DNA of 36,577 nt from Pelagibius sp. (GTDB taxonomy: Bacteria > Pseudomonadota > Alphaproteobacteria > Kiloniellales > Kiloniellaceae). This document shows positions 1 to 7,543 of the stretch, in pieces (positions within the stretch are counted from its first letter, which is position 1; each line of letters opens with the position of its first letter). The stretch lies in the NCBI RefSeq assembly GCF_028289705.1, contig NZ_JANQOI010000136.1, positions 1 through 36,577 on the forward strand, read 5' to 3'. A model generated the notes under the pieces. That model was not told where the DNA came from, made no database searches, and saw nothing but the letters and a program-made list of their open reading frames with translations. The position numbers and the translations under genes were made by a program.

Positions 1-1
1 C

Positions 2-1000
2 CTCGGCGCCCAGATCGCCGCCAACGAAACCGGCGTGCAGGAGGTGCGCAAGATGCTCGCCCACTTCGGCTTCGACGTGGTGCAGGCCTATATGCGCCAT
101 GTGCAGGACAACGCCGAGGAGTCGGTGCGCCGGGTCCTGGACGTGCTGAAGGACGGGGAGTTCACCTACCCGCTGGACAACGGCAGCCAAATCCAGGTGA
201 AGATCACCGTGGACAAGGCGGCGCGGGAGGCGACCATCGACTTCACCGGCACCTCGCCCCAGGACCGCGGCAACTACAACGCGCCGACGGCGGTCTGCAA
301 GGCGGCGGTGCTCTATGTCTTCCGCACCTTGGTGGAGGACGAGATCCCGCTGAACGAAGGCTGCCTGAAACCGCTGAAGCTGAAGATCCCCGAACGCTCC
401 ATGATCAGCCCCGAGTATCCGGCCGCCGTGATCTCCGGCAACACCGAGGTCTCCCAGTGCATCACCGATGCGCTCTATGGGGCGCTGGGCGTGCTGGCTT
501 CGGCCCAGGGCACCATGAACAACTTCGTTTACGGCAACGAGCGCTACCAGAACTACGAGACCATCTGCGGCGGCACCGGCGCCGGGCCGGACCACGACGG
601 GACTTCCGCCGTGCACTCCCACATGACCAATACCCGCATGACCGACCCGGAGGTGCTGGAGTGGCGCTTCCCGGTTAGGCTGGAGGCCTTCCGCATCCGC
701 CACGGCTCCGGCGGCGCCGGCAAATACCAGGGCGGCGACGGCGTGATCCGGCGCATGCGCTTCCTGGAGCCGATGACCGCCACCATCCTCTCGCTGCATC
801 GGGCCACCGACCCCTATGGGCTGGACGGGGGCGGGGCAGGGCAGCGCGGCCGCAACGCGGTGCTCCGGGCCGACGGCGGGGTCGACGAACTGAAGGGCAG
901 CGACGAGACGGAGATGAAGGCCGGCGACGTCTTCATGATCGAAACCCCCGGCGGCGGCGGCTTTGGCCGGGCGGCCGAACGGGCGGAGGCGGCGGAATGA
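2..1000 (+). CDS. hyuB: Hydantoinase B/oxoprolinase family protein, 5'-truncated by window edge
   Basis: The reading frame is open from base 2 and encodes about 332 residues, the C-terminal part of a protein that is usually 500-600 residues long. It reads [15 protein letters not shown] at the left edge, so a GTG at 35 is internal and not the start. Conserved features of the N-methylhydantoinase B/5-oxoprolinase B family are visible: [13 protein letters not shown], a stretch around [20 protein letters not shown], and the glycine-rich end [13 protein letters not shown]. The family hydrolyses hydantoin- or 5-oxoproline-like rings with ATP, together with a HyuA subunit that probably lies left of the window. 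The substrate cannot be told from sequence. The stop overlaps the next start (ATGA), so the two are probably co-translated. Confidence 0.93.
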   Translation, partial: LGAQIAANETGVQEVRKMLAHFGFDVVQAYMRHVQDNAEESVRRVLDVLKDGEFTYPLDNGSQIQVKITVDKAAREATIDFTGTSPQDRGNYNAPTAVCKAAVLYVFRTLVEDEIPLNEGCLKPLKLKIPERSMISPEYPAAVISGNTEVSQCITDALYGALGVLASAQGTMNNFVYGNERYQNYETICGGTGAGPDHDGTSAVHSHMTNTRMTDPEVLEWRFPVRLEAFRIRHGSGGAGKYQGGDGVIRRMRFLEPMTATILSLHRATDPYGLDGGGAGQRGRNAVLRADGGVDELKGSDETEMKAGDVFMIETPGGGGFGRAAERAEAAE

Positions 1001-1557
1001 GCGGCAAGGCGAAGAAGGCACCTGCCGCGAAGGACGGCGGCCGCCAGGCGATCGTCTCCTCGGCGCATCTGGTGTCGGAACGGGCCGCCGAGCTCAGCGC
1101 CTTCGAGTACGGCCTCTACATCGCCTCCAACGCTTTCGAGCGCTGGATCGTCCGCTGCATGGCGGCGGCCGGTCAGCCGGAGCTGGGGCCGCTGGACGTG
1201 ATGGTGGTGCACACCGTGAACCACCGCGCCCGCGACAAGCGCCTGGCCGACATCTGCTTTGTCCTCAACATCGAAGACAGCCACACCGTGAACTACGCCC
1301 TGAAGAAGCTGACCCGCCTGGGCCTGGTGGCCGGCGACAAGCGCGGCAAGGAGATCTTCTACGCCACCACCGAAGAGGGCGAGGCGCTCTGCCTGAAGTA
1401 CCGCGAGGTGCGGGAGGCCTGCCTGGTGAACGCCTTCAGCGTCTTCGCCGGCGGCCAGGGCGACGACCTCAACGCCGAAATCGGCCAGGCCGCCGACCTC
1501 CTGCGTGCCCTTTCCGGGCTCTACGACCAGGCGGCAAGAGCGGCGACGAGTCTTTAG
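997..1557 (+). CDS. Winged-helix (MarR-like) DNA-binding protein
   Basis: This 186-residue protein has a central winged-helix region at about residues 65-130, with helices around RLADICFVLNIEDSHTVNYA and a wing around GDKRGKEIFYATTEEG. It starts at an ATG that overlaps the hydantoinase stop by four bases. The position suggests a regulator of the hydantoinase operon, but ligand and operator are unknown. MarR-type regulators usually bind palindromes as dimers; no such site can be placed because the operon promoter lies outside the window. The N-terminal 15 residues are Lys/Ala-rich and probably disordered. Confidence 0.8.
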   Translation: MSGKAKKAPAAKDGGRQAIVSSAHLVSERAAELSAFEYGLYIASNAFERWIVRCMAAAGQPELGPLDVMVVHTVNHRARDKRLADICFVLNIEDSHTVNYALKKLTRLGLVAGDKRGKEIFYATTEEGEALCLKYREVREACLVNAFSVFAGGQGDDLNAEIGQAADLLRALSGLYDQAARAATSL

Positions 1558-1657
1558 AGTGTTTGTTCTGGTAACTTGGGCTGCCCAGCAGGGGTGCTTC
1601 GGTTTATCGCGTATCGCTCAATTCGGACTTCTTTAGATTGTGTATCACGACGAATCG

Positions 1658-1945
1658 CTACACGACGTTCTCAAGAGCCGACACGGAGTCAATTATCTGT
1701 TGTCGGCGAAGCTCATATTCTGCACTTACAGGTTCTTGACTTCGTGTCGCCATGAAGAATAGCTCTGACGAAATTCGCTTCAGCAGCTGAACAATTTCTG
1801 ACGCTGGTTCAATGCGATTTGCAACTACCCATCTTTCGATTGCATCAGATGAGAGACCGAACAGTTTCTCCGACAAGATAACGTTTCGATTGACGACGTT
1901 TAGTACATGTCGCTGAGTGGCCATTCTGCTAACAAATTCGTCCAT
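1658..1945 (-). CDS. Hypothetical 95-aa helical protein, last gene of the low-GC operon
   Basis: A 95-residue protein that I do not recognise. It looks almost wholly alpha-helical (ERWVVANRIEPASEIVQLLK, then ELRRQQIIDSVSALENVV) and has no signal peptide, membrane segment or cysteine. A good Shine-Dalgarno (GGAGG, nine bases upstream) supports the ATG at 1945, inside the last codons of the nucleotidyltransferase gene (17-base overlap). A second in-frame ATG is at 1924. Base composition matches the rest of the island and is much poorer in GC than the flanks. By position it is a partner or accessory subunit of the nucleotidyltransferase; that is inference only. Confidence 0.6.
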   Translation of the reverse strand: MDEFVSRMATQRHVLNVVNRNVILSEKLFGLSSDAIERWVVANRIEPASEIVQLLKRISSELFFMATRSQEPVSAEYELRRQQIIDSVSALENVV

Positions 1946-2567
1946 TTGCTTCAGCCTCCAAACACAACTCGTTCATCCAAAGCCGACAGCTTTCAAGTTC
2001 GTTCAGTAGTGAGTGCATATTGATCTCGGCAATATCATCGCCTACCCCGCGCGTAGACAATAGACGAGCCTGCATCAAGGTCGAATAGACATTATCCGAT
2101 ATTGGGATACTTCGCCGACCAAGTTTGCGAGCAGAGTCTCTGCCAAATGTTGGATTTGGCGACATCGCTAACGAAAAGCAGGTCGCAGTGTTTCTTATAG
2201 CTAGAAACACGGTTGAAAGCTCAAACACCAAACTGGGAGTGTCCTGTTGGACAGACAAGAGAGCTGATTCAAAAATCTCCCGAAATCGGCGGCAATCTTC
2301 TACTACACTAATATAGTCCGATGGCATTCCTAATCCCTTTAGGAAATCTCTTCCGTCCTCCGAGTGGACGAGCTTGCTTTCAAGCGCTAGATGCCAGGCG
2401 AAAGCGTTTCCGGTCGCCCATAACTCGCCAATACGCTTGTACGAGTAGATTGAGAATTTTTGCGGGTCGAGCCTTGGATCACGGCTCTCCACCAAAGCCA
2501 AAAGATCAATGTCAGACTCGACCGAGATATCTCCGCGGCAGATCGATCCAAAAGCATAGATGTGCAT
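1929..2567 (-). CDS. Minimal nucleotidyltransferase (Pol-beta superfamily) with helical C-terminus
   Basis: The 212-residue protein opens with the nucleotidyltransferase signature: G7-S8, then RGD, then SDIDLL with D19 and D21 as likely metal ligands. E63 in WHLALESKLV could be the third carboxylate. The start at 2567 is chosen because it shares one base with the stop of the upstream gene (TAATG) and because the longer in-frame ORF adds unrelated sequence that overlaps that gene. The helix that usually precedes the GS motif in this superfamily is almost absent. The C-terminal part is helical and contains AIRNTATCF near residues 124-131, which has no histidine where a HEPN RxxxxH motif would need one. 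Such enzymes transfer an NMP to a small molecule, protein or RNA; the target here is unknown. Confidence 0.82.
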   Translation of the reverse strand: MHIYAFGSICRGDISVESDIDLLALVESRDPRLDPQKFSIYSYKRIGELWATGNAFAWHLALESKLVHSEDGRDFLKGLGMPSDYISVVEDCRRFREIFESALLSVQQDTPSLVFELSTVFLAIRNTATCFSLAMSPNPTFGRDSARKLGRRSIPISDNVYSTLMQARLLSTRGVGDDIAEINMHSLLNELESCRLWMNELCLEAEANGRIC

Positions 2568-3385
2568 TATCGCCGGCTCAGTCTTTTGATAAGGATTGAA
2601 ACCAAACAGGCAATTATGATGTAGCGAAGACTGGCAATGCCAGCTAAGGCTATACCCCAAAAATCTGCAGGCTTGGTTATGCCTAGTAACACTTCGGGAG
2701 CTTGCAATATAGCAGCGGAATAACTTGATAGGATACAGCCATCCCTGAGAAAATAGACATCGCCTAACGCAATCAAGAAAATCAGAATCACCAGTGAGCG
2801 CAGAAGCCTGATAGGACTTTCTCCATTGCCCCAGAAGAAATCCAAGATGACAAAATTAAGCCATTCAACGAACTTTTTGGCTCTATGGAGGCCGGAATAC
2901 TTTTTTCTGAAATACGACTCTCGTGAATACCAAGCCTTCTGCAAATGAATGCGAGTAGCCGACAGCTCTACTTTTATGGCTTTGTTTGCGGCCGTAGCAT
3001 CGCCGATTTGGTGGAAATTTAATCTGAGAGTTCGAGCGAAACCTTGCTGTAGATTCTCGTGTCCAGGGCATCCTGTATCTAGTATTTCCGGCTCTACGTG
3101 AGTGTTGGAAAACTGCGCATAGTCGAATTTGCAGCCGGCAAATCTGCTACCGCGCAGATTTGAGTTTGTAAATTTGCATCCTGTGAAGTCGCAGGAGTCA
3201 AATGTGCAGTTCCTTAGATAGGCGGCTTCAAATTCTGAAGAGCTAAAATCGCACTTTGTAAACCTCTTGCCCATGGCTACTAAGCGCTGAAATTGATGGT
3301 TGCGAAATTCTTCACGAGTCAAGTCGTGTGCAATAGCACAGTCGATTTTAATTACCCTGTGGCTTGGTTGAAGAGGTTGGTTCAT
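2567..3385 (-). CDS. Pentapeptide-repeat membrane protein with channel-like C-terminus
   Basis: A 272-residue protein. Residues 41-92 form about ten pentapeptide repeats of the A(D/N)LxX type rich in Phe and Cys (DFSSS, TFDSC, DFTGC, KFTNS, RFAGC, KFDYA). A basic amphipathic linker follows (about 115-180). Then come two hydrophobic segments at about 193-212 and 243-266, ending in the basic tail IKRLSRR. The two-helix layout with a short loop (LLGITKPADF) recalls two-TM ion channels, but no TVGYG-like selectivity filter is present. The start at 3385 overlaps the upstream stop (ATGA); a GTG-free alternative ATG at 3394 is also in frame. Pentapeptide repeats form a right-handed beta-helix; here it would be a cytoplasmic sensor or docking surface on a membrane pore. 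That role is inferred. Confidence 0.8.
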   Translation of the reverse strand: MNQPLQPSHRVIKIDCAIAHDLTREEFRNHQFQRLVAMGKRFTKCDFSSSEFEAAYLRNCTFDSCDFTGCKFTNSNLRGSRFAGCKFDYAQFSNTHVEPEILDTGCPGHENLQQGFARTLRLNFHQIGDATAANKAIKVELSATRIHLQKAWYSRESYFRKKYSGLHRAKKFVEWLNFVILDFFWGNGESPIRLLRSLVILIFLIALGDVYFLRDGCILSSYSAAILQAPEVLLGITKPADFWGIALAGIASLRYIIIACLVSILIKRLSRR

Positions 3386-3612
3386 GTCTTGCAACCCAGC
3401 TCGGATAAGGTGTTTGAGTCCGGCTTGCGGTCTTTATGGCCTGAAGTCCAAATGGCAATGGCATCTATCTGACAATCAGCCGATTGTGCTATTTGAACCT
3501 TCCTAGTGCCGGACCTTGTACAGATACACATAAAGCCTCCTCGAAGCACTTCACCCTTTGTAACAAGGACTGTAGATCCCGATGAGGTGTGCAATACCGT
3601 CGCCCACATCAT
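3382..3612 (-). CDS. Hypothetical 76-aa protein, first gene of the low-GC operon
   Basis: I do not recognise this 76-residue product. It is short, has four cysteines (CIC, later DCQ, and GCKT at the end), no membrane segment and a beta-rich look in its first half (TVLHTSSGSTVLVTKGEVLR). In favour of it being real: the ATGA overlap with the pentapeptide gene, an in-frame stop just upstream of the double ATG at 3612/3609, and its place at the head of a chain of overlapping genes. Against it: no clear Shine-Dalgarno and no family recognised. It could be a leader peptide that couples translation of the membrane protein. Confidence 0.45.
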   Translation of the reverse strand: MMWATVLHTSSGSTVLVTKGEVLRGGFMCICTRSGTRKVQIAQSADCQIDAIAIWTSGHKDRKPDSNTLSELGCKT

Positions 3613-3890
3613 ATCTGGCTATGCTGCGAAAAGTTCAGAACTGTCTAGATGTGGCTGCATCGACCAGTAGTCGTATCACGAATGAATATTGTCTTCAGGT
3701 CAACCGAAGATTTAAACACGAATGCTTGGAATTTGCGCTCGCGAGTGATTTTGGGAGCCAAACCTGTCGCATTCGATGTTGATGCCAGTTTCTGGAGGTC
3801 CAGCAAGCATACAAGGGGCGAGGCCCCGCTTGCACGCCTACCGCGTTCCGTCGCAAGCTTATCGGACTTGGCAAGAGGCAGCGCAACACC
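3613..3890. other. Gene-free right flank of the low-GC island
   Basis: About 280 bases between the divergent 76-aa gene and the dioxygenase remnant. Up to about 3780 the composition is as AT-rich as the island; after that it returns to the GC-rich background. The island promoter should lie here on the minus strand. The only candidate by eye is a TTGACC at 3697-3702 (minus strand) without a convincing -10, so no promoter is called. Short open frames here on both strands run into the antisense of the dioxygenase gene and look like chance. Confidence 0.4.
3803..3833. terminator. Hairpin at the composition boundary
   Basis: GCAAGC (3803-3808) pairs with GCTTGC (3828-3833), and inside it GGGGC (3815-3819) pairs with GCCCC (3823-3827). 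No T-run follows. It sits where the sequence changes from island-like to background composition, so it may mark an insertion edge or simply be a terminator or 5' hairpin of the following gene. Confidence 0.3.
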
Positions 3891-4702
3891 ATGGCCGCAC
3901 TGACCCAAGAGGAAGTAGCGCGCTACCGCCGCGACGGCGTGCTGGTGCCGCGCTATCGTCTGCCGGCGGAGCGGCTGGCGGCGCTGCGCGCGGCCCTCGA
4001 CCAGGTCATTGCGGACAATCCCGGCGTGCGCCCGGAGCATCTGGTCAGCGCCCATGTCAGTGGCATCAACGAAGAGGGCGTGCGCGGCCACAGCGCCTTT
4101 TTCGAGATCGCCCGCGAGCCCGGCATTCTGGACATCGTGGCGCAGCTCATCGGCGAGGACATCATCCTCTGGGGCTGCCATATCTTCTGCAAACCGGGGG
4201 CGACGGGCTGGAGGTGCCCTGGCATCAGGATGGCCACTATTGGCCGATCAGGCCGCTGGCCACCTGCACCGCCTGGCTGGCGCTGGACGACTCGACGGTG
4301 GAGAACGGCTGCCTGCGTGTCATCCCCGGGTCCCATCAGTCCAAGACCCTGCATCCGCATCTGCGCGAGGACCGCGACGGCCTGGTGCTGAACCGCGGCA
4401 TCGATCCGCAGTGCCTGAACGAAGAGACCGAATTGGATGTGGAACTGGGGGCCGGTCAGCTTTCGCTGCATGACGTGCATATCATCCACGGGTCCAACCC
4501 TAACCGTTCGCCGAAGCGGCGCGCGGGATTGGCGATCCGCTACATGCCCGCCACTTCACACTTCGACCGGGACCTCTTCAAACCCGGCTCGCAGATCGGC
4601 CTGCACGTCGACTTCGCGACGCGGCCCCTTTGGCTGCTGCGCGGTGTCGACCGCAGCGGCAGGAACGACTTCACCATCGGCCACGAGGCGGCCAGGGCAT
4701 AG
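3891..4702 (+). pseudogene. Phytanoyl-CoA dioxygenase (PhyH) family gene with -1 frameshift
   Basis: The first part (3891 to about 4195) encodes a typical PhyH N-terminus ending IILWGCHIFCKPG. The rest of the family match continues in another frame: DGLEVPWHQDGHYWPI with the iron-binding HxD, later DVHIIHGSNPN with the distal His, and RAGLAIRYMP with a conserved Arg. The switch occurs in a run of five G at about 4195-4199; six G would restore one frame of about 270 residues. The family uses Fe(II) and 2-oxoglutarate to hydroxylate small molecules. An AAGAGG Shine-Dalgarno precedes the ATG. The break may be a true mutation in a homopolymer or a sequencing error; everything else, including the catalytic residues, is intact. 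Confidence 0.85.
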
Positions 4703-4723
4703 CCTACCGTTCGTCGCTGCCGG

Positions 4724-5905
4724 TCAAGTGGTCTCGGTTACGGCGGCGCCTTTGTCCTGCGCCTGTGTGAGGGGCAGGCGCAGCACCGCAACCGCGAGCG
4801 CGAGGAAGACCGCGGCGAAGAGCAGCATCATGGCATCGGGGCCGAGGCCTTGCAGTGTGGAGCCGCCGGCCAGCGGGCCGGCACCGCCGCCGATGCCGTA
4901 GACGAAGGCGAAGCAGGCCGAGCCGGCCAGCAGGAGGCTGCCGCGAAAGCGCTCCCCCAGCACGGTCAGGGCGCCGGTGTAGAGGGCGAAGCTGGCGCCG
5001 CCCTGGATCACCAGCACCGGCCAGAGCAGCCAGTCGTGGCCGAGGGAGAGCGGCAGCAGGGCACAGCTCGCCGCCGCCACCAGCCCGCAGCCGACGATCA
5101 CGCCGGGGCGCGGGAAGCGGTCGAGCAGCCAGCCCACGGGATACTGCGCCGCCACCATGCCCAGCATCAGGGCGGAGAGGGCGGCGGCGCCGATGTCGGC
5201 GGAAAAGCCGGAGCGCAGCATGTAGACCGGCAAGAGGGTCATGACCGCCGCGTCATAGAAGGCGAAGACCAGAACCACCCCGGTCAGCAGCGCGCCGACC
5301 CGCAGGAAGCGCGCCAGGGCGGCCAGGTCCATGCCTCTGAGGCCCGGTGCCTCGCGGCCCCTCAACGGCAGCATGGCCAGCACCGAGCCGCCGACGATGG
5401 CCGCTCCCACCAGGAAGGGTGCGAGGCCGGCGCCGCCCAGGGCGACCAGCAGCAGCGGGCCGAGGGCGAAGCCCGCTGCCATCACCGTGGCGTAGACGCC
5501 GATGACCCGGCCGCGGATGTGCTCGGCGGTCACCGAATTCAGCCAGGCCTCGGAGATCACGAAGATGGCGTTCAAGGCCGCGCCGAGAACGATGCGCAGC
5601 GGGTACCAATGGGTGGTGGGATCGCTGACCGGGAACAGCAGCATCCCCCCGGCGGCGATCACGAGCCCGGCGACGAGGATGCGAAAGGCGCCGAACAGGC
5701 GGATGGCGCCCGGCAGGAAGAAGGTGGAGAGCACCAGGCCGACGCCGGTCATGGCGCCGTTCAGGCCGATCATGAAGTCGCTCATGCCGGCCTCGGCCAT
5801 CATCAACGACAGCAGCGGGTAGGTCAGGCCGAGGGCCAGGCCGAAGACGCCGATGCAGGCGATGAGGGCGGCAACACAAAGCCAGTCTGTGCGGGCGTCG
5901 TCCAT
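4724..5905 (-). CDS. MFS transporter
   Basis: A 393-residue polytopic membrane protein with about twelve hydrophobic segments, beginning MDDARTDWLCVAALIACIG. It has the MFS look: an intracellular loop with SVTAEHIRGRVIGVYATVM between halves of the N-terminal bundle, and WLLDRFPRPGVIVGCG in the second half at the equivalent of the GxxxDRxGRR loop. The open frame extends another 175 codons upstream, but that sequence is Arg/Ser/Pro-rich antisense-type translation and overlaps the next gene, so the ATG at 5905 is preferred. The Shine-Dalgarno is weak. The substrate cannot be deduced; the gene has no obvious functional partner next to it. Its stop is only 21 bases from the end of the convergent dioxygenase remnant. 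Confidence 0.87.
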   Translation of the reverse strand: MDDARTDWLCVAALIACIGVFGLALGLTYPLLSLMMAEAGMSDFMIGLNGAMTGVGLVLSTFFLPGAIRLFGAFRILVAGLVIAAGGMLLFPVSDPTTHWYPLRIVLGAALNAIFVISEAWLNSVTAEHIRGRVIGVYATVMAAGFALGPLLLVALGGAGLAPFLVGAAIVGGSVLAMLPLRGREAPGLRGMDLAALARFLRVGALLTGVVLVFAFYDAAVMTLLPVYMLRSGFSADIGAAALSALMLGMVAAQYPVGWLLDRFPRPGVIVGCGLVAAASCALLPLSLGHDWLLWPVLVIQGGASFALYTGALTVLGERFRGSLLLAGSACFAFVYGIGGGAGPLAGGSTLQGLGPDAMMLLFAAVFLALAVAVLRLPLTQAQDKGAAVTETT

Positions 5906-6065
5906 CGGCCGACGATGCCACGGATTGCCGCCCCCGGGATATCCGATTTCTGCAACCCTCCTCTCCGGTTGCGACCTGCGCGTCTGGCGGCGCGGGCTCT
6001 CCCGACGGACGCTCGGACGCTCTGGCTGCTCTCGCGGACGACGGCCCGCCGACGGGCCGTGGTCG

Positions 6066-6818
6066 CTACACCGGCCCCAGATCCTCCGTCGTCGCCGGCC
6101 GGCCGTGGCGGCGGCGGAACGACCAAGGCGCCCAGGACATGCTGCCAAATCCAAGGCCCATGAGAAGATAGCCGAGGCCCACGGCAAGGCGCATGGCCTG
6201 GAGGTCTCCGGCAATCGCCACGAGCAGCAGCCAGAGGACGGCAAGCAGCACCCAGGCGATGGCGATGAAGAAGAGGACTGAAGGATTGATTCCGGTGCCG
6301 ACCGCCCAGCCCAGCAGCCTGCGTCGCAGGTGGGCGAAGCGTGAGACCTGCGGCGCCCCGGGGAACTGCTCCAGAAAGCGCGCGCGTTGTCGGTAGACCG
6401 GGTAGGCCATGATGCCGAAAAGGACGGCAAGGGGCGCGGCGATCACCAGGGTCAGGAGGACGGGTTCCTCGATCAGAGGTCCGAAGACCCGGATGAAGGC
6501 CTCAGGGTCTCTGAGCAGCAGAATGATCGCCACGAGGAAGGCGCAGAGGGTGAGCCCGACAAAAGCCAAAGCCGCAATCGCGGCCCGGCGCTGGAGCTTC
6601 GCCCGCCCGCCGAGAAAGGATTGATCCAGGTTGGCGCGGAAGCGGTCGAACTGCCATTCGTCGAGGCGGTAGCCGGTGCCCAGCAATCCCAGAGGAAAGA
6701 CCAGCCCGCCGCCCTGCTTCAGCGGCAGCGTGGCGCTGTGCAGGAAGATCTGCTGCGCTCGTTGGCGGCTGAACAGTCCGGCGGTCCTTTGCGCTTGGCC
6801 GGTCGTTGGGCCGGTCAT
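6066..6818 (-). CDS. Membrane protein of unknown family, paralogue of the upstream gene
   Basis: A 250-residue protein with a soluble N-terminus and about four hydrophobic segments grouped in two pairs. I do not recognise the family. It shares a motif with the gene just upstream: GGGLVFPLGLLGTGYRLDEW here against GGGVVFPSGFLGPAFYLPEW there. It also shares a central FPGAPQVSRFAHLRRR-like stretch and a C-terminal GRPATTEDLGPV. The start at 6818 overlaps the upstream stop (ATGA), which rules out the longer ORF. Two adjacent, overlapping paralogues suggest a heteromeric membrane complex, but no enzymatic residues stand out. Confidence 0.75.
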   Translation of the reverse strand: MTGPTTGQAQRTAGLFSRQRAQQIFLHSATLPLKQGGGLVFPLGLLGTGYRLDEWQFDRFRANLDQSFLGGRAKLQRRAAIAALAFVGLTLCAFLVAIILLLRDPEAFIRVFGPLIEEPVLLTLVIAAPLAVLFGIMAYPVYRQRARFLEQFPGAPQVSRFAHLRRRLLGWAVGTGINPSVLFFIAIAWVLLAVLWLLLVAIAGDLQAMRLAVGLGYLLMGLGFGSMSWAPWSFRRRHGRPATTEDLGPV

Positions 6819-7543
6819 AGGGGCTGCACGTCTTCGGCGGTCGGCATGCGGCCGAGCCGCAACCGGACTACGACGAGGGATACGAGAATGACCAACTGAT
6901 AGCCGATCCGCACGGCAAAAACCGGAAGAGTGCCGGCGGCCAAAAGAGGATGCAAAAGCCCGTCGCCGTAGCCCCGATAGAGGATGTAGGCAAAAAACGC
7001 GTGTAACAGGAGCATCCAGAGCGGATTGCGGAACAGCGATTTCCCGGCCGTCACCATGACGATGGTGATGTGTTGCCACCAGTGGGCGTAGAACGGCAAA
7101 CGCACCGCGGTGGGGTAGAGCTCCGCGACCTTGCGCGGCCGCGCGACGACCCCAGTCCAGAGTCCCAAGTAGAAGCCGCAGAGCAGGTATAAGGCCAGCC
7201 CGAACACGAAATCGCCGCGGTCCAGCACGCCCAGTCTGCCCAGTCCCACCAGTACGGCCATGGTCACGACGGCAATGACGATCTGCTGAAAGCGCGATGG
7301 GCGGACAGCCAGTCTGTGCCACCACGAACGCGGGTTTGACTCCGGCTCATAGGGATGGATTCTCGAACAGAACCGAATGAACTCCCATTCCGGCAAATAG
7401 AATGCGGGACCCAGGAAGCCGCTGGGGAACACAACGCCGCCGCCGTCCCGGGCGGCCAGGCTGATGGGGGATTGAAAGGCTCCGAGCTCGACCGCGCGGG
7501 TCTCCGCCGGCCGACTCGCCGCCGCTTCGTCCTGAGAGCTCAT
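6815..7543 (-). CDS. Membrane protein of unknown family, first of a tandem paralogous pair
   Basis: A 242-residue protein with the start placed at the ATG at 7543; an in-frame GTG at 7576 would add 11 residues but has no Shine-Dalgarno. It has about four hydrophobic segments (for example QIVIAVVTMAVLVGLGRLGV) and ends GRMPTAEDVQPL, matching the end of its downstream paralogue. Between the membrane pairs lies ARPRKVAELYPTAVRLPFYA, which aligns with a similar stretch in the paralogue. Function unknown. The gene is divergent from the TRAP operon and shares a 303-base intergenic region with it. Confidence 0.75.
   Translation of the reverse strand: MSSQDEAAASRPAETRAVELGAFQSPISLAARDGGGVVFPSGFLGPAFYLPEWEFIRFCSRIHPYEPESNPRSWWHRLAVRPSRFQQIVIAVVTMAVLVGLGRLGVLDRGDFVFGLALYLLCGFYLGLWTGVVARPRKVAELYPTAVRLPFYAHWWQHITIVMVTAGKSLFRNPLWMLLLHAFFAYILYRGYGDGLLHPLLAAGTLPVFAVRIGYQLVILVSLVVVRLRLGRMPTAEDVQPL

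Noticed and set aside
1658-3612. A CBASS system (CD-NTase with membrane effector)
   Set aside because: The nucleotidyltransferase lacks the length and extra helices of cGAS/DncV-like enzymes, and no Cap2/Cap3 or other CBASS accessory gene is present. The similarity is limited to the general Pol-beta signature.
1558-3890. Direct repeat (TCGGACTT near 1623 and 3867) as an island attachment site
   Set aside because: Eight bases at loose positions are easily found by chance; no tRNA or integrase is nearby.
3645-4181. 178-aa minus-strand ORF across the dioxygenase gene
   Set aside because: Most of it is antisense to conserved PhyH codons and its composition follows the shadow pattern of GC-rich DNA.
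4850-6163. 437-aa plus-strand ORF over the MFS gene
   Set aside because: Gln/His/Gly-rich nonsense translation typical of an antisense frame; the MFS frame is clearly real.
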